Shown: in pieces, positions 5,626 to 11,273 of the stretch
Position numbering within the stretch: the first letter of the stretch is position 1
How the letters are laid out: each line of letters opens with the position of its first letter
Origin: Campylobacterota bacterium
Lineage (GTDB): Bacteria > Campylobacterota > Campylobacteria > Campylobacterales > Sulfurospirillaceae
Assembly: GCA_009930355.1 (NCBI GenBank)
Contig: RZYK01000051.1
Coordinates: 1 to 11,273, forward strand
Direction: 5' to 3'
DNA: 11,273 nt
Made by a program: the position numbers and the translations under genes
The notes under the pieces: generated by a model
The model's database searches: none
Told to the model about the DNA's origin: nothing
Seen by the model: the letters and a program-made list of their open reading frames with translations, nothing else

Positions 5626-8103
5626 ATGCTCATATCTTTTTATACCCGTTTAGTGACCACTTATGTTAAAACCACACTCTTTGCAGTCGTTTTACTCACA
5701 GCCTTTTTTGGCTACTACGCACAGTACTTGAGTATTGATGCGTCGGCTGAGACACTCTTACTTGAAAATGATAAAGATTTAAAACTCACCCGTGAAGTGC
5801 ATGGACGTTATGTAAGCCCTGAGTATCTGGTTATCTCTTTTACACCGCATCAAGGGCTTTTAGAAGATGCGACCTTGGAGAGTATGCGAGATTTAAAAAA
5901 AGCGCTTTTAAAGATTGAGGGTGTGGAGAGTGTGACTTCCATTTTGGATGTGCCACTTTTAGAAAGTCCTATTCGCCCCATTAAAGATGTGGTGGGCAAT
6001 GTTCAAACCCTTGAATCTCCTACGATTGATAAATCTTTGGTACAAAAAGAGCTAACCACCAGCCCTTTATATGCCAATAATCTTGTCAGTGCCGATTTTA
6101 AAACGACGGCGATTTTACTCAACCTCAAAGATGATGTAACGTATACAGAACTTTTAAGTAAACGCAATCAATATATGATTTTAGCGCAAGAGCGAGCTTT
6201 GAATGCAGAAGAAAAAGTGCAGTACGAAGAAGCGAAGCAAGCTTTTAAAGCGTACAGGGATAGTACACGTGACCAAACGCATGAGATGATTAAACAGGTT
6301 CGAGCCGTGATGGAACCGTTTAAAAGTGAGGGTGAACTTTTTTTGGGTGGCGTGATGATGATTGCCGATGATATGATTAGTTTTGTCAAAAATGACATTG
6401 CCAATTATGGTATTGCGATTTTACTTATTATGATTGTCATTTTATGGGTTATTTTTAGGCAAGTGCGCTTTGTCATTTTGCCGATTATCGCCTCTTTTAG
6501 TGCGGTGGTCATTACTGTGGGCATTAACGCTCTTTTGGGCTTAGAGATTACGGTGATTTCGTCCAATTACATTGCGATGCAACTCATTACCACGCTCTCT
6601 TTGGTGATTCATTTAATTGTGTGTTACAGAGAAGAGTATCAGGTTTATCCACATTTTACGCAACAAGAGTTGATTGGTGCAACACTTAAGCGCATGAGTG
6701 TTCCCTCTATCTTTGTTATCTTAACCTCCGTAGCGGGCTTTGGTTCTTTAATGACTTGTGATATTGTGCCTATTATTGATCTTGGAAATATGATGAACAT
6801 TGGGGTGAGTGTCTCTTTAATTGTGACCTATTTGCTGTTTCCTTCCATGCTGATGCTTTTAGAGAAAAAAGCGCCTGTGATGATTTTTGATAATGCCTTT
6901 ACCTTAAATGCCACCTTTGCACGTATTGTTGAAAAACACCGAGCTATTATCTTAAGCGTGGTAGTGCTGATAGCGCTTTTTAGTCTTTTTGGGGTGAGCC
7001 GTTTGGTGGTGGAGAACAGTTTTATTAACTATTTTAAAGAGAGCACGGAAATTTACAAAGGGATGCAAAAAATCGACAATGAACTAGGTGGTACCACGCC
7101 GCTTGAGATTGTCGTGCGTTTACCCAAAGCAGATGTGGCTCAGACAAAAGAGAAGAGCCCTTTGGATGAGTTTGAAGCCGAATTTGAAGAGAAGAGCTCA
7201 GAAGCGCAGTACTGGTTTACCGCACAAAAAATGCAGACCATTTTAAAGGTGCACGATTACTTAGAGTCCTTGCCTGAAGTGGGCAATGTCTCCTCTTTGG
7301 GTACACTCTCCAAAGTAGGGCGCATTTTAAAAGAGGGTAAAGATTTTGACACCTTTGAGTTGGCACTGCTTTACAATGAGCTTCCTGAGGTCTATAAAAA
7401 AGTCATTTTAACGCCTTATGTGAACATTGAGCACGATGAGGCACGTTTTGTGGTGCGCATGGTGGATTCTAATCCAAACTTAAGACGCTCAGAACTTTTG
7501 GAGAAAATTCAAAATGAATTAGAAACCAAAGTCGGTTTGCCACAAGAGGATTATAAACTTGTGGGAATGATGGTGCTTTACAACAACATGCTTCAATCGC
7601 TCTTTTCATCTCAAATTTCCACTCTTGGTTTAGCGGTGTTAAGTTTGGGTTCGATGTTTTTGTTTTTATTCCGTTCCCTCAAAGTAGCGTTGTTGGCGAT
7701 GACGGTCAATATGGTGCCTGTGAGTGTCATTTTTGGCATTATGGGGGTGTTTAATATTCCGCTGGATATGATGAGTATAACCATTGCCTCCATTGCGCTT
7801 GGCATTACGGTGGACAACACCATTCACTATTACTACCGCTTTAGAGAAGAACTCGCCCTTGATGGCAATTACGTGGCATCCATGCACAGAGCCCATGGAA
7901 GTATTGCGTTTGGGATGTTTTACTACTCCCTTGCTACCATTGTAGGCTTTTTGGTGATGGTGACATCAAACTTTATTCCAACGCTTATTTTTGGGCTTTT
8001 AACGGTGATTGTATTGATGACAGCCATTGTTTCAGATTTGCTTTTTTCACCGCTTTTAGTGTTGATTTTTAAACCGTTTGGGTATACAAAAAAAGAGGTA
8101 TAA
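5626..8103 (+). CDS. RND superfamily exporter (MMPL/sterol-sensing-domain type)
   Basis: An 825-residue inner-membrane transporter with the duplicated RND layout. Membrane segment 1 (about 15-33) is followed by a periplasmic domain (about 35-255), five segments (about 258-413), segment 7 (about 438-458), a second periplasmic domain (about 460-660) and a final five segments (about 664-816). The second half carries GITVDNTIHYYYRF (726-739), the MMPL/RND helix-4 motif whose Asp730 is a likely proton-relay residue; the first half has the degenerate partner LVIHLIVCYREEY (326-338) without that Asp. The second periplasmic domain contains an acidic stretch (about 509-526). Relatives in Campylobacter lie next to mlaA/mlaC-type lipid-transport genes, so lipid or hydrophobic-compound export is a reasonable guess; the substrate is unknown. 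No clear Shine-Dalgarno precedes the ATG, so the start is slightly uncertain. Confidence 0.85.
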   Translation: MLISFYTRLVTTYVKTTLFAVVLLTAFFGYYAQYLSIDASAETLLLENDKDLKLTREVHGRYVSPEYLVISFTPHQGLLEDATLESMRDLKKALLKIEGVESVTSILDVPLLESPIRPIKDVVGNVQTLESPTIDKSLVQKELTTSPLYANNLVSADFKTTAILLNLKDDVTYTELLSKRNQYMILAQERALNAEEKVQYEEAKQAFKAYRDSTRDQTHEMIKQVRAVMEPFKSEGELFLGGVMMIADDMISFVKNDIANYGIAILLIMIVILWVIFRQVRFVILPIIASFSAVVITVGINALLGLEITVISSNYIAMQLITTLSLVIHLIVCYREEYQVYPHFTQQELIGATLKRMSVPSIFVILTSVAGFGSLMTCDIVPIIDLGNMMNIGVSVSLIVTYLLFPSMLMLLEKKAPVMIFDNAFTLNATFARIVEKHRAIILSVVVLIALFSLFGVSRLVVENSFINYFKESTEIYKGMQKIDNELGGTTPLEIVVRLPKADVAQTKEKSPLDEFEAEFEEKSSEAQYWFTAQKMQTILKVHDYLESLPEVGNVSSLGTLSKVGRILKEGKDFDTFELALLYNELPEVYKKVILTPYVNIEHDEARFVVRMVDSNPNLRRSELLEKIQNELETKVGLPQEDYKLVGMMVLYNNMLQSLFSSQISTLGLAVLSLGSMFLFLFRSLKVALLAMTVNMVPVSVIFGIMGVFNIPLDMMSITIASIALGITVDNTIHYYYRFREELALDGNYVASMHRAHGSIAFGMFYYSLATIVGFLVMVTSNFIPTLIFGLLTVIVLMTAIVSDLLFSPLLVLIFKPFGYTKKEV

Positions 8104-8255
8104 ATGCATAAATTATGGCTTATGGTGCTTTCTTTTTGAATGTTTTTGCGTATGAGCTCATGGCTGCTGCTTCCGTGGATGCAGTGGCAGATGACTCGTA
8201 TGTGATGGTGAGTGAACCTCTTTGGTTGGATTTGATACCAACAAACTCATTTTGA
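8104..8255 (+). pseudogene. frameshifted remnant of a secreted-protein gene, possibly mlaA/vacJ
   Basis: ATG 8104 follows the exporter stop at once and opens a typical signal peptide (MHKLWLMVLSF) that runs into TGA at 8137-8139. In the frame that starts at 8136 the peptide continues smoothly as LNVFAYELMAAA and then an acidic linker (VDAVADDSYVMVSEPL) until TGA at 8253. A single-base change in the T run at 8133-8137 would join the two parts. After 8222 a third frame gives VGFD, so the stretch EPL-VGFD resembles the [DE]PL-x-G[FY]N start of MlaA/VacJ lipoproteins, which are neighbours of this exporter type in relatives. The rest of such a gene is missing, and the lysE stop on the other strand (8247) lies inside the remnant. 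Decay is strongly suggested; the mlaA identity is a guess. A sequencing error at the T run would rescue the first part only. Confidence 0.5.
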
Positions 8256-8864
8256 AAACCATGCCACAAAGAGATTAAGCGCAAAAAGAATAAAGAAAAC
8301 ACCAATCATTTTTTGAACGAGATACAAATAAGGCAGAAGTTTTAAAGCTCTGGTATTGCCAAATAAAAATGCTACACAAACATCCCATATTAGCAATAGA
8401 CTAACCATCCACACCGCATAAAATACCTTTACATGTAACTGTTGATTGGCCTCAATAATGGTAAAAAGTAGGGAAAAGTAAAAAAGAATATTTTTAGGAT
8501 TGAGCAAGGCGGAGAGAAGACCTTGTGTAAAAAGTTTTCGTGCACGTATGCTTTTTACATGTAAAGAAGAATGAGCGTGAGGTTTAGGCGCGATACTGAG
8601 TAAAACACCCAAATAGAGTAAAAAAAGTGCACCTCCTAATTCAATTAAATGCATAAGGGTTTGAAACTGCGTAAAAAAATGATGCCCAATATAGGCAAGA
8701 ATGATATACAAGGCATTACCACTCGCAATGCCCAAACAGACCCACCATGCTTTTTTATACCCATGCGTCAGCGCTTGTTTCATAATCAGAAAAAAATCTT
8801 GTCCAGGGCTTAGAAGTGCAAGAAAATAGATACTCGTAAGCGTTAAAAATTCACTGGTAACCAT
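8247..8864 (-). CDS. LysE/RhtB-family amino acid exporter
   Basis: A 205-residue inner-membrane translocator of the LysE superfamily, which exports amino acids or related small molecules using the proton gradient. About six hydrophobic segments are visible: 4-24, 40-62, 70-92, 112-136, 148-170 and 183-202. Family signatures are LSPGQD at 18-23, GIASGN at 45-50 and LLNPKN at 120-125. The ATG at 8864 is preceded on the minus strand by AAAAGG with a 6-nt spacer. It is downstream of the AraC-family gene on the same strand (45-bp gap), so it is probably co-transcribed and controlled by that regulator. Two TTACATGTAA copies lie inside it, at Leu101-His-Val and Leu143-His-Val, both in hydrophilic loops or segment ends, and a third lies just upstream of its ribosome site. 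The substrate cannot be told from sequence. Confidence 0.88.
   Translation of the reverse strand: MVTSEFLTLTSIYFLALLSPGQDFFLIMKQALTHGYKKAWWVCLGIASGNALYIILAYIGHHFFTQFQTLMHLIELGGALFLLYLGVLLSIAPKPHAHSSLHVKSIRARKLFTQGLLSALLNPKNILFYFSLLFTIIEANQQLHVKVFYAVWMVSLLLIWDVCVAFLFGNTRALKLLPYLYLVQKMIGVFFILFALNLFVAWFSK
8429..8438. repeat. TTACATGTAA palindrome, copy 4
   Basis: Exact 10-bp palindrome inside the lysE-type gene, read on the minus strand as Leu143-His-Val. Confidence 0.9.
8555..8564. repeat. TTACATGTAA palindrome, copy 5
   Basis: Exact palindrome, 12 bp with flanks (8554-8565), inside the lysE-type gene, read on the minus strand as Leu101-His-Val in a cytoplasmic-type basic loop. Confidence 0.9.
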
Positions 8865-8876
8865 GCTATACCTTTT

Positions 8877-8886
8877 TTACATGTAA
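8877..8886. repeat. TTACATGTAA palindrome, copy 6 (only non-coding copy)
   Basis: Exact palindrome in the 45-bp gap between the araC-type stop and the lysE-type ATG. On the minus strand it runs straight into the AAAAGG ribosome site. It is the only copy outside a reading frame and is placed where an operator or translational control site could act. Confidence 0.85.
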
Positions 8887-8909
8887 GCATAGGAAAAGAA
8901 GAAAAAAAG

Positions 8910-9722
8910 TTATTGTATAAAATTGACTTGATACTCTTTGGGGGTGAGTGCGGTGTGACGTTTAAAAAAGCGTTGAAAATGGCTTTGATCCACAAAACCA
9001 CAGTACAATGCACACAAAGCGGGTGGCACCTTTTCTTGAAGCAGTGTTTTTGCATGATGGATTTTAAGAGTGAGGGCGTAATGTTTTGGGGTGCAACCAT
9101 AGGTTTTTTTAAAATGGCGTAAAAGTACATACGGGTTGTAGGAAAAGCGTTTGGCAAGCTCCTTAAGGCTTGGATTTTCATCAAGACGTACTTCTAAAAA
9201 ATGAACTATATCTTGTAAGGTTGCTGAAGGTGCTGGATGCAAGGATTTTTGGGTATAAAGCCAAAAAAAGCTCTCAAGCCATTGCGTTAAAGCATTTACA
9301 TGTAAAGCATTATACTCCTTGATAAGTGCGCTAATAATCTTCACAAACCTTTCATGCAACTCTTTGTGATAGATTAAAGGTGTTTGAAGAGGCAATAATT
9401 CTGTGTCACAATGATGAAAATATTTGGATTGAATGTGCGCGCAAAAGGCAGGTTCAAAATAGACCATCACGTAACTTCGCGTTTGATGCGCTAAAGGATT
9501 GCAGGCATGTTGCATGAGTGGGGGAATAATGGCTAGTGCACCTTGTTCTAAGGCAAAGGCGCCCTGAGGTGTTTGAAACAATGTTTTTCCCTCTAGCATA
9601 AAGCCAATGGAAAGCGTTGTATGGGCGTGTGTTTCGTATGCTCTCTCACTTTGAAGGGTTTGGCGAATCTGCACAAAAGGGGCTTTTTCATAAGTGATGA
9701 TGGTCGTTTTTGTTGGCTTCAT
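8910..9722 (-). CDS. AraC-family transcriptional regulator
   Basis: A 270-residue regulator with a cupin-like N-terminal sensor and a C-terminal double helix-turn-helix. The sensor (about 10-100) shows THAHTT at 31-36 and the IIPPLMQHA turn at 65-73, as in AraC-type arabinose-binding cupins. The DNA-binding part (about 168-268) has SLKELAKRF (185-193) in the first helix-turn-helix and the family signature CGFVDQSHFQRFFKRHTALTPKEY spread over 241-264. It precedes the LysE-type gene on the same strand and is divergent from the Sel1 gene, so both are plausible targets; its effector is unknown. The ATG lacks a clear Shine-Dalgarno and a TATATT lies only 12 bp upstream on the minus strand, so its transcript may be nearly leaderless. 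One TTACATGTAA copy falls in the linker between the domains (Leu140-His-Val). Confidence 0.9.
   Translation of the reverse strand: MKPTKTTIITYEKAPFVQIRQTLQSERAYETHAHTTLSIGFMLEGKTLFQTPQGAFALEQGALAIIPPLMQHACNPLAHQTRSYVMVYFEPAFCAHIQSKYFHHCDTELLPLQTPLIYHKELHERFVKIISALIKEYNALHVNALTQWLESFFWLYTQKSLHPAPSATLQDIVHFLEVRLDENPSLKELAKRFSYNPYVLLRHFKKTYGCTPKHYALTLKIHHAKTLLQEKVPPALCALYCGFVDQSHFQRFFKRHTALTPKEYQVNFIQ
9296..9305. repeat. TTACATGTAA palindrome, copy 7
   Basis: Exact palindrome, 12 bp with flanks (9295-9306), inside the araC-type gene, read on the minus strand as Leu140-His-Val in the interdomain region. Confidence 0.9.
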
Positions 9723-9735
9723 AGCCGTATTGTAA

Positions 9736-9741
9736 TATAAT
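9736..9741 (+). promoter_or_regulatory. -10 element of the sel1 gene, in the divergent spacer
   Basis: A consensus TATAAT lies 27 bp before ATG 9768. The 45-bp spacer must also hold the araC promoter (TATATT on the minus strand, 9739-9734), so the two promoters overlap. Confidence 0.6.
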
Positions 9742-9755
9742 CATTGAAACAATGA
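9741..9755. promoter_or_regulatory. inverted repeat in the araC/sel1 divergent spacer, possible operator
   Basis: TCATTG-AAA-CAATGA is a perfect 6-bp dyad with a 3-nt spacer. It abuts the sel1 -10 and covers the expected sel1 transcription start. A binder here could affect both divergent promoters. AraC proteins more often bind direct repeats, so another regulator is possible. Confidence 0.35.
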
Positions 9756-9767
9756 CAAGGAATACAC

Positions 9768-10457
9768 ATGAAAAAACTCTTTTTTATGCTGGCAATTGTT
9801 ATGACAGTATTTTTGTATGGGCTTGATTTTGAACGGGAAAGTACGTATCAAAATGCATGCGATAGGAGTGATGCGAGTGCGTGTGTAGCCTTAGGCGCTA
9901 TGTATCACTCAGGCGATGGGGTTTTGCAGAGTTTTGCACGTGCCAAAGCCTTGTACACACGAGCTTGTGAGCTAGGGTTAGGACTTGGGTGTGCCAATGT
10001 AGGGTATATGTATGAAAATGGACATGCTGGGAAAAATCTCTCTTTAGCCCTTCAGTGGTATGAAAAAGCGTGTGTCTTAGGTGATGGTGAGGGGTGTGCA
10101 AGTGTGGCATTGATGTATGAAAATGGCATAGGCGTGAGTGAAGATATGCAAAAAGCAGTGGACTATCACGATAGAGCGTGTGTGTATGGGATAGGTCGTA
10201 GTTGTGATTATCTAGCGTTGCGCTACGAACAGGACGAAAATTTTGTGGATGCGGCGATTTATTACCAAAGAGCGTGTGATGCTGGTATGGCAGAATCGTG
10301 TGTGCGTTTGGCAGAGATGTATTATTATGGGCAAGGCGTGGCTCAAAATGAGCAAAAAGCCAAAGAAGCGTTCCAAAAGGCGTGTGATTTAGGAGAGCAG
10401 AGTGGGTGTAAAAACGCTGAGATTATTAAAGCAAATCATGGATGGCGGGCTGAGTAA
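9768..10457 (+). CDS. secreted Sel1-repeat protein with paired cysteines (Hcp-like)
   Basis: A 229-residue protein with an N-terminal signal peptide (MKKLFFMLAIVMTVFLYG, about 1-18), so probably periplasmic or secreted. The rest is six Sel1-like (SLR) helical repeats. Each holds an AC-x7-C pair: C31/C39, C67/C75, C102/C110, C138/C146, C170/C178 and C206/C214. Such pairs form disulfides that staple the two helices of a repeat in Helicobacter cysteine-rich proteins (Hcp). The repeat spacing is 36, 35, 36, 32 and 36 residues; the fourth-to-fifth unit lacks the G-x-G-V loop. Hcp proteins have been linked to beta-lactam binding and host response, but Sel1 repeats mainly mediate protein contacts, so no enzymatic role is claimed. 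AAGGA (9757-9761) sits 6 nt before the ATG. The P-type ATPase gene follows after 18 nt, so the two are likely one operon. Confidence 0.87.
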   Translation: MKKLFFMLAIVMTVFLYGLDFERESTYQNACDRSDASACVALGAMYHSGDGVLQSFARAKALYTRACELGLGLGCANVGYMYENGHAGKNLSLALQWYEKACVLGDGEGCASVALMYENGIGVSEDMQKAVDYHDRACVYGIGRSCDYLALRYEQDENFVDAAIYYQRACDAGMAESCVRLAEMYYYGQGVAQNEQKAKEAFQKACDLGEQSGCKNAEIIKANHGWRAE

Positions 10458-10475
10458 TAAGGAATTGAGGTTAAA

Positions 10476-11273
10476 ATGCTAAAAGAAGCAATAGCGTGGC
10501 ACACATTAGACGCAGATGCTGTTTTAAAACAGTTGGCTGTCGATGTGAAGAGGGGAATTTCTACGCAAGAGATTGAAAAGCGCCGTCTTCGTTATGGTGA
10601 AAATAGGCTAAAACAAAAAAAATCTGAGAGTGCTTTGAAACTCTTTTTGCTTCAATTTCATCAGCCTCTTGTTTATATTCTTATCGTTGCGTGCGTTGTC
10701 ATGGGAATGCTTCAAGAATTTTTAGATGCGAGTGTTATTGTGGTGGTGATTGTTATCAACGCAGTGATTGGGTATATTCAAGAGGCCAAAGCACGTCAAG
10801 CCATTGAAGCCCTTTCAAAACTGAGCATTAACAAAATAACCATCTTACGCAATGGTGAAAAATATCTTTTAGATGCCAAAGAGCTTGTTGTAGGCGATAT
10901 TGTTTTGCTCTATTCGGGTGATAAAGTTCCTGCGGACATCAAGTTATGTCTGAGTAAAGAACTGCGTGTGGATGAGTCTTCCTTAACGGGAGAGTCTGTG
11001 AGTGAGAGTAAACATGTGGGGATGGATGCTTCTGATACACCTTTAGCCGATCGTCTTAGTATGCTCTATGCATCGACGCTTATTACCCACGGTTTTGCGC
11101 AAGGGGTTGTGGTTGAGGTTGGCGATGCAACACAGATTGGAAACATTAATACATTGATTGCAACAGCGCAAATGCTTCAAACCCCACTCACCCAAAAATT
11201 AGCACATTTTTCAAAACGTATGCTTTACAGTATTGTTGCGATTTCTTTCATTACTTTTGGATTAGGATTGTGG
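10476..11273 (+). CDS. P-type cation-transporting ATPase, N-terminal part (3' end outside window)
   Basis: The frame from ATG 10476 stays open for 266 codons to the window edge. It matches the start of P2-type (Ca2+/Mg2+/Na+-like) ATPases, which pump cations across the inner membrane with a phospho-aspartate intermediate. Seen: the N-terminal cation-ATPase domain (about 8-50, with RRLRYGENRL at 36-45), membrane segments 1 and 2 (about 63-80 and 85-101), the IQEAKARQAIEAL helix (101-113), the actuator domain with GDKVPAD (148-154) and the dephosphorylation motif DESSLTGES (166-174), then segment 3 beginning near 250. The DKTGT phosphorylation loop and the ion-selective helices are beyond the window, so the ion cannot be named. 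GAGG (10467-10470) is 5 nt before the ATG. A full protein of this class has roughly 850-900 residues, so about 30 percent is present. Confidence 0.88.
   Translation, partial: MLKEAIAWHTLDADAVLKQLAVDVKRGISTQEIEKRRLRYGENRLKQKKSESALKLFLLQFHQPLVYILIVACVVMGMLQEFLDASVIVVVIVINAVIGYIQEAKARQAIEALSKLSINKITILRNGEKYLLDAKELVVGDIVLLYSGDKVPADIKLCLSKELRVDESSLTGESVSESKHVGMDASDTPLADRLSMLYASTLITHGFAQGVVVEVGDATQIGNINTLIATAQMLQTPLTQKLAHFSKRMLYSIVAISFITFGLGLW

Noticed and set aside
8225..8242. GTTGG-ATTTGATA-CCAAC as a bidirectional terminator between the exporter remnant and lysE
   Set aside because: The stem is 5 bp and no T run follows on the + strand; on the minus strand only short runs occur. It is too weak to call.
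8228..8278. Third-frame peptide from VGFD to a TAA at 8276 as part of the gene remnant
   Set aside because: Most of it lies antisense to the conserved-length C-terminus of the lysE-type protein, so only its first residues could be remnant; the rest is probably coincidence.
8913..9122. Open + strand frame antisense to the araC-type gene
   Set aside because: It is a shadow of the clear AraC-family frame on the minus strand, with no ribosome site and no recognisable protein features.
912..9306. The TTACATGTAA copies as a CRISPR array or insertion-sequence ends
   Set aside because: Spacing is irregular (27 bp, 42 bp, then kilobases), intervening sequence is ordinary coding DNA, and no transposase or cas gene is present.

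Overview
The window is AT-rich bacterial chromosome. It most likely comes from a Campylobacterota (epsilonproteobacterial) organism, and a Sulfurospirillum-like genome is my best guess. The reasons are the packed ribH-nusB-pyrF cluster known from Campylobacter and relatives, promoters that show mainly a TGnTATACT-type -10 element, an H. pylori-like LpxR lipid A deacylase, and a cysteine-paired Sel1 (Hcp-like) protein. The genus is inferred, not proven.

Layout, left to right. (1) 1-1011: the 3' part of ovoA, covering the end of its FGE-like sulfoxide synthase domain and its whole methyltransferase domain. (2) 1069-4092: a tight + strand operon ribH, nusB (TTG start), pyrF (1-nt overlap with nusB) and an AsmA-family envelope gene. 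(3) 4093-4592: a 47-codon small gene with a strong ribosome binding site, a perfect 15-bp hairpin terminator, tRNA-Ser(GCU) with encoded CCA, and the lpxR promoter. (4) 4593-8103: lpxR and an 825-residue RND/MMPL-type exporter, both envelope-lipid themed. (5) 8104-about 8255: a frameshifted signal-peptide gene fragment, possibly a relic of mlaA/vacJ. (6) 8247-9722, minus strand: an AraC-family regulator followed by a LysE-type exporter. (7) 9768-11273, + strand, divergent: a secreted Sel1-repeat protein and the first 266 codons of a P-type cation ATPase.

The signal no gene call explains is an exact palindrome, TTACATGTAA, often extended to TTTACATGTAAA. It occurs seven times: three copies within 79 bp at the 3' end of ovoA, two inside lysE, one just upstream of the lysE ribosome binding site, and one inside araC. 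All six coding copies are read in the same frame as Leu-His-Val. No copy lies between 992 and 8428, which holds the housekeeping operon, tRNA, lpxR and the exporter. By eye, the core hexamer ACATGT occurs only nine times in the window, and seven of those are inside the full 10-mer. This looks like a highly iterated DNA element (HIP1-like, uptake-signal-like or a protein-binding site) imposed on coding sequence, and it is the main candidate for something undescribed here.
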